This document shows, piece by piece, positions 12,901 through 24,074 of a stretch of DNA of 64,000 bases. Below the pieces are notes generated by a model. The model made no database searches, had not been told where the DNA came from, and saw only the letters and a list, made by a program, of their open reading frames with translations. The stretch's first letter is position 1. Each line of letters starts with the position of its first letter. The DNA comes from Thermothelomyces thermophilus ATCC 42464 (taxonomy: Eukaryota > Ascomycota > Sordariomycetes > Sordariales > Chaetomiaceae), in assembly GCF_000226095.1 (NCBI RefSeq), contig NC_016472.1, forward strand, positions 8,990,001-9,054,000, given 5' to 3'. The translations under genes and the position numbers were made by a program.

Positions 12901-14045
12901 GCCCGCTCAGCACTCGCCACACCCCCGTCGCGACTCCCATCACGCCAGGCACTGGTCGCCGCTCTCCCCGCCGCTCCTTCTACTTACCCCCACGGCCGCG
13001 GTCCATGATCCAACCATCCGAGACTGTGCCTCGCGCAGGCACGACCCGCGGCAGCAGTAATAATTTAAGACTATACATCCCCACAGCCCAGCCACCCTTG
13101 CCGCCTCGCCGGCGTTCCCTTGCAGATCTCCTCATGACCACCTCGGCCGAGGACAGCTACAACACGATGAACTTGCATGGCGAGAAAGGGGAGGGAAACC
13201 CATCCAGCCCGCCCGCGCGCAGCAACAGCAACAGTACCGCTACCGCAGGCGAGGCGGACCTCAACAGGCTTATGCTGGCCCGTATGCAGTCGCTCGAGCA
13301 AAGCCTGGGCTGCATGGTGCAGGAGATGCGCACGCTGAGAAGGCGGAAGTCGATGCCGAACACGGCCTGGGACTCGGACGAAGACATTGGCTGTGGGAGG
13401 TCTGGGAAGCGGTATCAAAATCAACATCAGCATCATCATCATCGTGACCATGATCACGGTCATCATCATCAGCACCACCATTATCAGCAGCACCATCAGC
13501 AGCACGGACAGGAGCGGCAGCGCGGGTACCAACACCAATCTCGGCGGGCAGGCGTCGCTGGTTCAGACCCAAGCTCGGTCGTTTCTGCTGGGCAGTCGCT
13601 TATTGAGGTTGCTGTTGCTGTGGGGCGGGACCGAGAGAGAGGTACGGAGAGGACGCTGGGTGAAGGAGGCGGAGGTGGAAGAAGGGCCAGAGGAGCTCCT
13701 CCCGGGACGAGCGCGGTCAGCACACCTACGTCACGGAGGGCGACGACGACGCCCGGAAGGAAAGGAGGCGGGGCATGGAGGAGTCCTCGCGGGGACGGGG
13801 AGTCCGCCGCCGCCGCCGCCGCCGCCGCCGCTGCTGCTGGGCTGGGGATTCAAGGAGCTGTCGAGGGGAGGACGGCGAAGGGGAAGGAGAGGGAAACTGT
13901 TGGGAAGGGTCTTAATGGCGAGGATAGCGGTGTTGGCGGCAATGGCGAGGGTAGCGAGGTGGGTGTCAGTCCCGGCACGAGGAGCGGGATGTCGCCGGAA
14001 CGGGATGACATCGGGATCTCGCCCAAGGGGGGAACATCGCTGTAG
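9961..14045 (+). CDS. YVC1: Vacuolar TRP-type cation channel (Yvc1-like)
   Basis: A TRPY-family channel; Yvc1 releases Ca2+ from the yeast vacuole. Exons 9961-10234, 10297-11587, 11643-11714, 11784-11852 and 11903-14045 join in frame (3849 nt, 1282 residues). After an acidic N-terminus comes a conserved cytosolic segment (TLTWDQLRSPQVSAFLIKPM). Hydrophobic segments follow near residues 339, 369, 401, 436 and 474; after a pore-like stretch (MFQMLLGFTPSAWELWPTYN) the last helix (WMGKVFLVFFLVISHFMIM) crosses two introns and leads into ANSFM. Then comes FAFAINTISM, typical of the fungal family. The last 600 or so residues look disordered: acidic blocks, a run rich in His (13420-13505), Gly-rich stretches and 11 consecutive Ala (13801-13840). 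A seven-codon uORF precedes the start. The channel assignment is firm; vacuolar location rests on family knowledge. Confidence 0.9.
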
Positions 14046-14967
14046 GCCGAGTCGCCCAGCTGAGCGCTGTCGTTTGGACATCTTGTTTCGTCTTTTTATT
14101 CGGCGCATGGTTACGGGCTGGTTGCATTGGACGGCGTTTTGTGTGCATTTACGGAATCTCCCTCCTCTCCGGATTACTTACGGTACCCCCTGATGTGTGC
14201 AGATAGCGGCATTGGCATTTCGTCGTTCAGTCATGATCGCGAGACGGGAGCGCGGGTATCGGGACGGTAAAGGTCTAGTAATGACCGTATTGACTGGACT
14301 CAGCACCGCGCTTTCTCTTGGGGATCTGAAACAGTCGACTAGCTGTCTGTGACTGCGCTTAATTAGTGGCTGCAGTATGTACTGTACAGCACTGGCTCGC
14401 CTCCTTGTGTGTTGTGTGAATTCGGTGGCTGCGAGATTGCCTTGTTTGGCCTGCAATCTAATGGATGCTTGCGCAATGTTTCCCTCTTCACAGTATCAAA
14501 GGAGTTGTTCTCCGGCTGTGCGGCCCCTGCAAACGATGACGCAAAGTGATCTTCATGGTACCTAGCCACTTGACGAATGCTTGATGCTTCGAGTCAGAGC
14601 TCCTCCGAAAGATAGCAGAGTCTCCGAACGAGTCGGCTTCCGGATGGTCCAAGGTACGGTACAACAGCATGTCCAACACGGAGGAGGGATTTCACGATAA
14701 CCACCCTTCCATCCTCTCGTTGCGACCATTAATCCCAAACGTAAGGTAGTTTCGAGCAAACATACACATGTCTCCTTACCAGGGTGTGCTATCATCCCCA
14801 GTCATTGCATCCCGATAGCCATGCACAGCGAGTACCCATTAATTCGCCATTCCTCCCTAATGTCATCATCCAAGAAGAGATTCCTGTTACTTAGTCTTGG
14901 TCAAAGATAAGAAAAAGGGTGGGAGGTGTATGTACTGTACAGCAAGAGACACCAGTCGTGCAGACGT
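14046..14967. other. Convergent intergenic region
   Basis: Holds the 3' flanks of the TRP channel gene (+) and the small membrane-protein gene (-). No coding sequence is supported. Two copies of one 17-base sequence (GTATGTACTGTACAGCA) lie at 14375-14391 and 14928-14944; each contains the odd palindrome TGTACTGTACA. Confidence 0.5.
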
Positions 14968-15410
14968 CTAGACCCCGCCGCCACTGCGCTCGACGCTAAC
15001 GTAGAAGTTCTGTGCTTCCGAGTTCTTCTGCGCCAGCTCGTTCTCGCGGATCGAGCTCGAGATGCGGCGGAAGCCCAAGCCGGTGCCGAGGATGGCCAGC
15101 CCGGCGAGGGTGAGGCGGGGGTGCCGGCTGGGAGGAGAGGCATGTCAGTCTGTATCGATAGGCACCGGCGATGGTGTGTTGTGCTGTTTTATGTGTGATG
15201 TAGGCGTGGTGGTGTTGAGAAGGGACGTTCAGGACGCGATGAACCTCCGGCGGGGGTTGGGACGAGTGAAAGTTCTGGAGCAGGTGGTGGGGACAGAGAG
15301 AGAGAGACAGAAGGTATGCGGCGGACTCGCGAGTTGCAATCAACTTACGTGAAGATGCGGAAAGTAGAGGGCGACGGCGAAGACGCCGAGTTTGCCCGAG
15401 ACGGACTCAT
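14968..15410 (-). CDS. Small conserved-looking single-span membrane protein
   Basis: Two exons, 15410-15349 and 15127-14968, with a 221-nt intron (GTAAGT..CCCAG); 222 nt encode 73 residues. The Ser-rich N-terminus (MSPSRANSASSPSPSTFRIF) leads to a short hydrophobic segment (LTLAGLAILGTGLGF, about residues 26-40), then RRISSSIRENELAQKNSEAQ, probably helical, and the end NFYVSVERSGGGV. The joined frame is coherent across the splice, and I recall similar short fungal proteins, so it is likely real. An N-terminus poor in acids before one hydrophobic span would suit a mitochondrial inner-membrane protein, but that is inference. No function is claimed. Confidence 0.72.
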
Positions 15411-17103
15411 GGTCGGGAGACACCAAAGATGTGTTGCGGTAGCTTTGGGGTAGAAGTTGAGGTTGGAACTTGGGGAGGGGATGGGTGATAGACGGGAGGC
15501 AAGGTTGATATGTCGATGGGAGCTTGGTGCTGCTGTGGCGGTGAGGGCAATGCTCAAGACTGAAAGCAGAGCTCGGATCAAAGGACGTCTCAAGCTGTCA
15601 TGGGCGTGGAGAGGCACCTGCGTGCGGGCAGCTTCCAAATGCACAGCTACTGCTGCACTTCGTTTATGTCAATCCTTCCGAGCTGCTCGCTCAAGTGTCC
15701 ACAAGAAGCCGAGGGAACTCGCAGCAGATAAGAGCATCCCAGCGTACGAGTAGTCCATGCTCACCGGCCCCCTCCCGAGACAACAAAGCGCCCGCTTCCA
15801 ATCCCGGAATGGCATGGGTCGAGAATCTCGTTCGAGGGGCACGCGACCTTGCAAGGGTCCGGTTCCATTGTTGTGGTCGGGCAGGGGCGGCTCTCGTTCG
15901 GCTCGGCTTTCTCTGGGCGCGGGGAGAAGGTGCGACCGGGACGACAGGGGCCTAGAACACCGGCGCGACGGAGCTGAAAGCTTGGGCCATTTCCCAGAAT
16001 CCAGAACGCTACCGTATCAACTAGTTAGTAGGTAACCACGTTCTGACGGCGCAAGGTATCTTTCCACTGCTTCTGGGAGTAGGCAAGGCTCCGATTGGCT
16101 TCCAAGGAGCCCAACATTGCAGACTGCGTCTATGTCCAAAACGAGCAACTCCGGGTTGCTCCGTAAGGCACCTTCAATTTAGGGGCATTTCCAACTACCG
16201 AATCGCGTGCCAACTTGGCGACCACTTTCTATTTGGAATAGTGCATTCACATTCAGCAAGGAAGCTGCGAGCCTTCAACATGACCCTGGCAACCACGACA
16301 GACTTTTCACTCCTAGGAACTCTCTATCGCATAGATTATTCGATTCTGAGTACCATTTCTGATACCTTAAGCATCACTAAGGTAACCTGCCCAACGCAGC
16401 CTTGTCGCCTTGATTGTCTCACTGTCCCTCGTATTTGGGCATGGCGATATGCAGATGTGCAGACATATTGATCCTGGTATGTCTCTCCAACATCTTGATG
16501 GTTCTGGGCAGATTCCTCGGTGTGAAACTGTTGCTGACAGCTGTTACTCACCCCATTCTCATTAGGACGAATTTTGCTACCTACGGGTTGCTAGCGGCAG
16601 AATGAAACCCGTAAGACAGATATATCGTATCAAAGTATCTCGCGGGGAGTTGCTGCCTGGAGGAGTGCATAGGACAGCAATTAGCAGCAGATACTTACTG
16701 GTTTAGGTGGTGCGCCCGCCTACAGTCTGCATTGCCCCCTGCGGCCACCGTTGATTGGGCCGTCGATAACGAACATGAATGTCCCGCCCCTCAGCCTCGC
16801 ACCTTTGGACCGGCGAGGGACTCGGTGGCGCAGTCCGCGAGAGTCTCAAGCTGCCTCCTCCTGTTTTGTGGAAGACACCTGCGTCTCTCTTCGCACTTCC
16901 TCTCTAGCCGGACTCTCGCCTGAGAAGTTTCGGGAAGCACCAGTTTGCGCCTGTCAAACGGTCATCGACACAGCGTTCCAGCTTGCATATTACGGTTATA
17001 TGTACGTCTAGCCGCGGAGCGACGTGCCAAAGCTACATCCCCTGCCAGGCTGCGAGGCAACCACCCCTCGACCTCAGAGCCAACTGAGTTGAAGAAAGCC
17101 GAG
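15411..17103. other. Divergent intergenic region
   Basis: About 1.7 kb between the starts of the small membrane-protein gene (-) and the 855-residue protein gene (+), so it should hold both promoters. The frame of the downstream gene stays open up to about 16945, so an earlier start cannot be excluded. No RNA gene or repeat was recognised. Confidence 0.45.
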
Positions 17104-19801
17104 ATGCGTTCAAACGCCTCAAAAGAAAGGCCGGGCGCGGGCACTGTCGGCATGGCCGACGACATGCCTTGCCCTCCCTCACAGAAGGGCCGCGACATCG
17201 GTGCTCCTACTGCAAACGCCATCGACAACCACATAAGGGAGCTGGCCTCCCTCAGGCGCATTAGCGAGGGGAACAACGCCGAAGACAGCCACGGCACGGT
17301 GCTCGCTATTGTGAAATTCCCCCAGCAGGACAAGCTTGCCCTAGCCTGCGACGGGAAGCCGTGGCAGGATTTTCAACTCCGCATGCGTTACGACAAGCTC
17401 ATGAGCCTAGACTCGAGGAAGATTCAGGACATGTTCACCCCGAGAGCCCAAGAGCGCTTCCGCAGACGCCTCGGCTTTCAACATGGGTTGCCTCCCGGCA
17501 TCGAATATGCCCTTGACTTCACTCCTCCCTCAGAAGGGCCTGAGCTGGCCGATCTCACAGCGGCGTTGTGGCTGCCCCGCGTGGTTAAGATCTGGTTTCT
17601 GGCCGGCCAGTATCTGCCCGACCCTATCCTCGCGAACGGCTTCGGCGTTCCAATTCGGCCGCTGGCTGACAAGGCTGTCGGCGCCACTCTCGCCCTTGGT
17701 CACGACGACGTCTGTATGAACCTTGGCTGTACGTTCGATGCCTCACTGGCCCCAGTTGCCTCAGTTGGAGCTTCTTTCCCGCTGATGTTGCTCTCAAGGT
17801 CTTTCGGAATATCCTGAATGGCAAGTCAAGCCTGATGTTCCGGGAATCATCGAGGACAGTCCCTCTAAACCGAGCCACATCCCCCACTGGCGCAAGGTTG
17901 AAGACTACTGCCCTATCCGACATCGCGTAGCCATAGTTCGCGTGCTCAGGGCTATCAACGGCGAAGATCTTCTCCTGAACTCGGCAGTTCGGTTGTGGAC
18001 CGTCGCCCAGGTAGCCATCTCTCTTGAGGTGCCGCGGGTTGTGGTAAGTTCTCCCGGCATCTGATACCAACCGTGGGGGTGGAGTGGGGGCTAACGCAAC
18101 CAGGTCGACCCGGTCGCGCAATGGCTTGTGGCGCCCCCGAATACCAAATTCATCGAGATCTGCCCAGAAAAGGCCTTCCAACTGGCCTATAAGCTCAAGA
18201 TCCCCAGCGTCCTAATCACGGCGTTCAAAATTCTCGTCAGTGAGCTCGCCGTTGACTACGCCTCGTCCAAACCGGTTACCCGTCCTCCTCGAATGACATG
18301 GGCGCAACGCCGCCGCGACGACTATGGCGACTACCCTTTCGACCCGGTCGAATATGCCAGCCGCGCGTTCGCTGAACGCATGGGCCAGACCATCGAGATG
18401 CTCCAGTCTGATGATGCGATCTCCTTTCTTCCAGGCCGCAATTCAGAGTGGGACAAGCTCCGGGCCTACAACGCCGCCATCGGGGCCCTGCCCCACGACG
18501 CCCCTCTCAGAGAGGCATATGACCACCTCACAACCGCCCTCGTCTCCGCCTTCCGTCAATGGGTTGACAAAGCTCTCAACCCTGACTCAATTTACCAACC
18601 GAACGACCGTCGCAGCGACCTCCTCGAAGCCCAGCGTCGTCACTACATACCCGCCGCTGACCGCAAACCCCTTCTCAGCCTCTACTGGGTCCTCAACCCC
18701 ACCCAAAAAGCTCTCACACCTTTCTTCTGGGAGCACCTCTCCTGGCTTCCCTCGCGCAGTGATTTCCTCTCCTCTCCCATCTACTCCGGCAAGTCCCTCG
18801 AGAGCCACGCGACAGCCTTCAACAACCTCCTCACCCGCCTTCTCAGCAGCTCCACCACCGATCCAGCCCACCCCGCCCTCTCCGCGGCCGTGGAACACGC
18901 GGCCGCGGCCCGAGGCCTCTTGAAGAACCAAGTCCTACGTGACCATCACCACGACTCGCACCTCTTCAACATCCACCGCTTCCATAAGGACCTATGCCGC
19001 GACGTCAGGCAGCTCTGCAACACCCACCTTGCCTCCGCCTCGTCCGACGTCGCGGGTTCCGAAGCGGACACGATCCAGCTGTTCCTATCCGACCACCTGC
19101 TCCTCAGCCTCAACGAGAGGGAACTAAGCTACCTTCCCATCTGGGCCAACGGCCTCGATGACGGGTCAGGAGGCGTTTTTCAGGAGGCTATCCCCCCGGC
19201 CGAGATGGGACCCAGCGAACCCGGTCCGGGCTATCACACGGGCTACACGGTCGGGATGGGGACGGAGATGGACACTGCGACGGAAGGCAGGGACGGGGTG
19301 TTGTCGACGGTCGGATTGACGCAGGATGGGAGGACCATCGAGGGAGCGGACGACGGGGCGGCGTCGACCATCTTCGCGCCGTCGGATCTGGGCATGGGGG
19401 GGTTGCGCCTCGGGAGCGAGAGGACGGCAGAGTGGGTATCGGCGACCGCGGCGGCCACTCCCTCCTCGGCGGGGAGGAGCGTGGATGTGCAGAGAAGCGG
19501 CGCCGGAACGAGCACTGACGCTGGCTTCGGTCCGAGCCGCAGCGGGGCGACGGCGTCCGGGTCGTTTACGGCCGGTGATGTGGAAATGGAAGGCACGTAT
19601 GTGGATGCGCGGTATGCACAGCCGGCGGCGCACCAGGCGCAGGGGCAGGCTATTGAGATGTACGTGGACGAGGTGGCGGGGGCTGACGCCATGCCTTGCG
19701 GCGTTGGGGGCTTCTCGGATGAAGAATTGGAGCTGGACTTGGACGACGGAAGTTCGACGCTAGATGGCTTCGAAGAGGTTGATGCGGAAGAGACCCGCTG
19801 A
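17104..19801 (+). CDS. Unrecognised 855-residue fungal protein
   Basis: Exons 17104-17728, 17799-18043 and 18104-19801 (introns of 70 and 60 nt with GTACGT and GTAAGT donors) sum to 2568 nt, 855 residues. The middle exon has no stop in the joined frame and reads smoothly into both neighbours (GCLSEYPEWQVKPDVPG; EVPRVVVDPVAQWLVAPPN), so the model is solid. Residues about 50-560 look folded and mainly helical (for example CPEKAFQLAYKLKIPSVLIT). The last 230 or so residues are Gly/Ser/Ala-rich and acidic at the very end (EELELDLDDGSS). There is no signal peptide and no membrane segment. An alternative start is MADDM at 17152. I do not recognise the family and assign no function; it resembles anonymous proteins of filamentous ascomycetes. 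Confidence 0.8.
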
Positions 19802-20339
19802 GTCTTTTTGTGGGCTGTCTTGTTCGTCTGGGTCAATCTTGATGAGATGTGCCATTGCCATGAAGATTGTGAGCCCGTGAATAGCGGGAACCGAGTGGCA
19901 CCGGCGCATAGTGTGTGGAAGAGCCGGGCCGGAGGAGAAGGGGGGGGGAGGAGGGAAGGTTGCCCTTCATTTCATGACTTTGTTGTATCTTTTGGATTAC
20001 ATTGAGTTTGAACGTCCGGCATAGGATACCAGCCGGCAAAGGAAAGGAAACACAGGACCTGGATTTGGATGGACAAGACGTGGTTGCTTTCCTTGCTTGG
20101 CACCAAGCCTTGAATTCGATCTACACAGTTCCCGAGAACTCGAGCTGGCACTCTTTTGCGGGATAACTACTGCGTAAGCTGGATATGTCAAACCAACCCG
20201 GGGCCCAGTTCTTTTTGCACATTTGGGCATGGCAATGATAGTTAGATTCGAGGCCACAATCCACTACACTTCATCTCCTCCCGACATCCCAAACCAACTA
20301 CCCCCCAGCCCCCCCTTGCTCGGCCCCGGTTTCCCTGGC
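19802..20339. other. Convergent 3' region
   Basis: About 540 bases between the stop codons of the 855-residue protein (+) and Tap42 (-). They presumably hold both 3' UTRs. I see nothing else in them. Confidence 0.5.
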
Positions 20340-21494
20340 TTACCCCCTGTTCAGGGTATTCCCGCTGCCCTTGGGATTCGACTCGACGAACTCGTCCCAC
20401 TCGCGCGCCTTCATGGTCTCGGCGTCGGCCCGCTCCATGTCGTCCTCGTCCGGCTCGGGCCGGTGCCAGCTCGCCTCGCCGCCGCCCTCGATGATGCCGC
20501 CCCGCGCCCGCTCCTCCTCCAGGTACTCGTCGATGGTCATGGTCGGCAGGTTGTGGCCCGGCCGGAACACGCCCCTGGCCAGCTCCTGCCGGTTGTTCAG
20601 CAGCGTGAAGGGCTGCAGCGGCTTCCCGTCTTTCGAAAGCAGCGGCCCGCCGAGGGCCCGGGAGGGGCGGAGCGGCTCGTCGAGGCGGTCGCTGTACCCG
20701 TCACTACCCCTGCCGCCGCCGCCGCCGTTATTCCTGTTGTTGTTGTCCCCCAGGCCGCCGACGGCGGAGCCCTGCCAGCGGCGCGCATCTTGTTGCTCCT
20801 CCTCTCGTGGGTCTCGGGGCGGCGGCGCGAGCGCGAGGATCTCCCACTCGCGATTCAGGCTTTCGAGGGCCTGGAAGGTCATGTGCGTGCTGTAGTCGAT
20901 GTGGGCGAGGTGGACCTGGCGGACGGCTTCCTCGTCGCCGCCGCCGTGCCGGTCATCCTCGGTGCCGTACTCGGGCCGGCGGCGGAGGAACTCGAGCCGG
21001 TTGCGGAGCTCCTTCTCGGCTCGGAAGTTTGCAATCTTGGCGTTGCGCCGGGCTTCCGGGTCCGAGGTGGACACGGTGCTGAAGGTGGTGGGGGCCTCGG
21101 TGTATTGCTCGAGGAGCTTCTTGTAGGGGGGCGAGAGCAGGCCGTAGCTGTCGACGAGGTGGAGGTAGCGCTCGTAGGCGTCGCGGGCGGCGGAGAGGAT
21201 GCTCTTGCGCTCTTGTGGTGACGAGGAGGGGCGCTTTTGGGTGATCTCGGCAAGGTGGAAGTTGATGAGGAAGAAGGGGAGGTCGGTTGTCGATACGTCC
21301 TCGAGTGACTCGTTCGGGCTGAAGATGGAAAGGGCGCCGACAAGGGCGAGACATTCTTGGTAGAGCTTCACCGCGGACGATACCGTGTCCGCGTATTCGG
21401 ACGAGTTGGGAGCGAACGGCGAGTTTTCTAGGGAGAGGCGTTTGCTTTCGGCGTCGGCAAAGACGTCCTTGAGAGAGCGGGGTTGGTCGTCCAT
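20340..21494 (-). CDS. TAP42: TAP42-like PP2A-associated protein
   Basis: Single exon of 384 residues, close to the usual length for Tap42/alpha4 (IGBP1). Members bind PP2A-type catalytic subunits and link them to TOR signalling; they act in the cytosol. Evidence is the helical N-terminal repeat region (SLKDVFADAESKR, then LPFFLINFHLAEITQKR), the middle segment with EKELRNRLEFLRRRPEYG, and the C-terminal signature TMTIDEYLEEERARGGIIEG followed by an acidic stretch. The charged Asn/Gly linker around 20690-20770 is low complexity. The start at 21494 follows an A10 run in the leader. The gene is divergent from PDX3. Identification is confident. Confidence 0.93.
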   Translation of the reverse strand: MDDQPRSLKDVFADAESKRLSLENSPFAPNSSEYADTVSSAVKLYQECLALVGALSIFSPNESLEDVSTTDLPFFLINFHLAEITQKRPSSSPQERKSILSAARDAYERYLHLVDSYGLLSPPYKKLLEQYTEAPTTFSTVSTSDPEARRNAKIANFRAEKELRNRLEFLRRRPEYGTEDDRHGGGDEEAVRQVHLAHIDYSTHMTFQALESLNREWEILALAPPPRDPREEEQQDARRWQGSAVGGLGDNNNRNNGGGGGRGSDGYSDRLDEPLRPSRALGGPLLSKDGKPLQPFTLLNNRQELARGVFRPGHNLPTMTIDEYLEEERARGGIIEGGGEASWHRPEPDEDDMERADAETMKAREWDEFVESNPKGSGNTLNRG

Positions 21495-22574
21495 GATCCC
21501 GATATTCTTCCCTTTTTTTTTTCTCTTTTTCCTTTATAACTATCTCGCTATATTTTTGAGCGTATCGCTGTGGAAATTACGTGCTTGTTTGGGATCGTTC
21601 CATGCTCAAGGCCATCGAGGGACATCGCGGGGCAGAGACCCACAATAGCTCTCGATCGCGGCCGTACCTGCGCTACGGCTTATCGATAACCGAGTTGTGT
21701 AAGTCAGAGGTTGAAACGGATAGCCAGGCGCTATTGAGGTATTTCGTATTCCAGTTTCTGGCACCTTCGTTGCGGTTCGAATAAGTACCATCACATGACT
21801 GACGGAAAACAAGCAGATGGTTTCGAGTCAGACCGTATATTCTGTTCTGTTTTTATTCCCATTTGATTTTCTGTGGGGGAGTGCCAGACGGCCTTAAGTG
21901 GTGACCGCATGGATGGACTGCGAGATGGTGAGACGGGTCAGAAATTAGGGAGAAGGCCTGTTTACAATGAGAGAACTCCGAGTAAATTGTTTCCATGGTG
22001 ACACTGAGTTCCACCTGCTCTGAGGAGCCGTGGAGACTCCGAGCAAGAGTCGCGGAGGAAAGAAACGGCAAGAGCTCTCGTAGCTCGGCGGTGTCATCTT
22101 ATCTAATCGCAGGATCGATGGCGGGGTATGCATGTTAGTGCAGTAGTGGTCAATCGACATGCTGGGCAGGTCGAACGTTGGACCACTTGCACGTCATAAA
22201 CTATCAAAGGTTCAATTCCTAGTGCTCTGTTACACCTAACTTTTACGACACATTGTACGACATCGAAATTTCAACTTGCGGCTTTGCACCTAGCGCGAAA
22301 CTTCCCCCACGATGCGATTGTCGATCTCAGAAAGGCCCTGACGTGGTGGGGCGGGGCGGTCAGGTCCTGGCCGGCCCTCGCCGCTATTGGCTCCCTGCCC
22401 GATCGAATTGACTCCGAGGTCCCTGTTTTGCCTTGCTGCAAGCATCATGTCATCTCATCTCATCTGTTGATTTGCTGTTTGCATTTTTTTTGAGTCTCCA
22501 TGAGAACTGGGCTCCGCCCTCTGCTTTCACGATCTGTATTCCGACGAGGAACCCGACCGCTGAGCGCAAGCAGA
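21495..22574. promoter_or_regulatory. Divergent promoter region of TAP42 and PDX3
   Basis: About 1.1 kb between two divergent start codons. On the TAP42 side a T10 run at 21513-21522 gives that mRNA an A10 tract about 20 nt before its ATG. No gene was found inside. A sequence at about 22199-22210 resembles a Pol III B box but has no matching tRNA fold. Confidence 0.45.
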
Positions 22575-23471
22575 ATGTCGCTCTACCCAACACAAGAAGG
22601 CGCCAAGCTAATCTGTAGGTGAAGCTCCCCTCGAGATAACCTGATTTCCACTCAACGCTCTCGCAACCTTGGACTGTACTTATCGCGCTCACCACCTTGC
22701 CCAGTCGCGCCCGCGGGCTCGCACCAGCACCTTGAGATCCCCACTGGTCCCGGCCAGGCAGGCCAGTTCCTCCGGACCGAACACATTGGCGGCCTGAAGC
22801 GGAGCGACCTGGACCCAAAGGACCCCATCGCACAGTTTCACGCCTGGTTTCGCGAGGCATCCCAGTTCGGGTCGGGCGTCTCGCACCCGGAAACGTGCAC
22901 CCTGTCCACCGCGCAGCTGCCGTCGGGCCGCGTGTCGGCGCGTATAGTGTACATGAAAGAACTCGACGCGAAAGGATTCGTCATCTACAGCAATTTCGGC
23001 ACCAGCGGAAAGGCGAGGGATTTGTTCGGGACCGCAGACGGGTCGAGCACGGGCAACCCGTGGGCGTCGCTGGTCTTTTGGTGGGAGCCGCTCGAGAGGC
23101 AGGTGCGCGTTGAGGGAAGGGCGGAGCGGATCCCCGCGGTGGAGAGCCAGGCGTACTTCGACACTCGCGTGAGAGGCAGCCGGATCGGCGCCTGGTCGAG
23201 CAGGCAGAGCGCGGTCCTCAAGCCGGATGCGAGCATAGAGGGAGACGACGGGCGTGCCATGTTGGATAAATGGGTCAAGGAGACCGAGGCGAGATTCGAA
23301 GGTGCCGACCACATCCCCGTGCCCGACTTCTGGGGCGGGCTGAGGATCGTGCCGGAGCGGATCGAGTTCTGGCAGGGGCGAGAGAACCGGTTGCATGACC
23401 GCTTTGTGTATGACCGTGTCAGGCGGGACGGTGGCGACGATAAGTGGACGTTGGAGAGGCTGAGTCCTTGA
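22575..23471 (+). CDS. PDX3: Pyridoxamine 5'-phosphate oxidase
   Basis: FMN-dependent enzyme that oxidises pyridoxine or pyridoxamine 5'-phosphate to pyridoxal 5'-phosphate, the last step of vitamin B6 salvage. Exons 22575-22614 and 22705-23471 (90-nt intron) give 807 nt, 268 residues. The splice restores the N-terminus KLIFAPAGSHQ. Family motifs: CTLSTAQLPSGRVSARIVYM (substrate and FMN region), FVIYSNFGTS, LERQVRVEG, then YFDTRVRGSRIGAWSSRQS and the C-terminal PDFWGGLRIVPERIEFWQGR with LHDRFVY. The closing WTLERLSP matches the family end. The small first exon explains why an unspliced reading would start too late. Confidence 0.95.
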
Positions 23472-24027
23472 GCCGAAATTCAACAGGCAGCATGACCCAA
23501 CGAATGATACCCGCTGGTCGCGGCTCGAGAGATCAACATCTCGAGCCATGCGGACCGTTGATTGTGAGTTGTCTTCTATTTCTGGCCGATCCCTGTTGCG
23601 CCCTTGGCCCCTCTCTCACTTCCTTAGCGTTGCAGTTCGAAATGTCCCAAACTTTGTACATACATCGTTGACGGTTTTCTCACATTTGCGCATTAGAAAC
23701 CATCGGTAGCCTTGTAGTCTACATGATCTGACCTATCAAAAATCCTTGGCCATTGCCATTGCTGGGAGACTGCAGATGCCCCCAGCGGACTGAATGACAC
23801 GCAAACTTGCATTTTGCGGGCCATGAAATCTCCCACACACCACTTCTAAACGTTTTACTTCGTTCTACCCGTTCCTTCCATTGCCCCGCTACAACGCGAA
23901 CCGTTTCTTTCACAGTTGCCACGCGGCGCAACCAGACTTCCCAAATTCGTCCGTCTTTATCATTTCGTTCACTGCCTCTGGCGAAAGACATTTATGCCCT
24001 TGGACGCGCTTCTACAACATCACGGCT
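23472..24027. other. Intergenic region between PDX3 and the dicer gene
   Basis: 556 bases between two genes on the same strand: 3' UTR of PDX3 and promoter and leader of the dicer gene. The dicer frame stays open back to about 23881 but contains no earlier in-frame ATG. An out-of-frame ATG at 23994 begins a 26-codon ORF that runs over the dicer start. Confidence 0.5.
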
Positions 24028-24074
24028 ATGGACGTGGAAATGCGAGAGGTTCCATCGGGAGCACCAGTTCCTGA
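23994..24074 (+). promoter_or_regulatory. Upstream ORF overlapping the dicer start codon
   Basis: ATG at 23994, 26 codons, TGA at 24072-24074, in a different frame from the dicer ATG at 24028. A ribosome that starts here would pass the true start and end inside the CDS. Whether the mRNA includes 23994 depends on the transcription start, which the sequence alone does not give. Confidence 0.4.

Noticed and set aside
13387-14193. A 268-codon alternative frame in the TRP channel tail
   Set aside because: It arises from the same repeats read one base off; the main frame runs unbroken from the channel domain to its own stop.
22130-22225. tRNA-like sequence with a B-box look-alike (GGTTCAATTCC)
   Set aside because: No matching acceptor arm, D arm or anticodon stem can be formed upstream.
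23881-24027. N-terminal extension of the dicer frame
   Set aside because: It starts at a TTG and has no ATG; the first in-frame ATG is 24028, which fits the family start.
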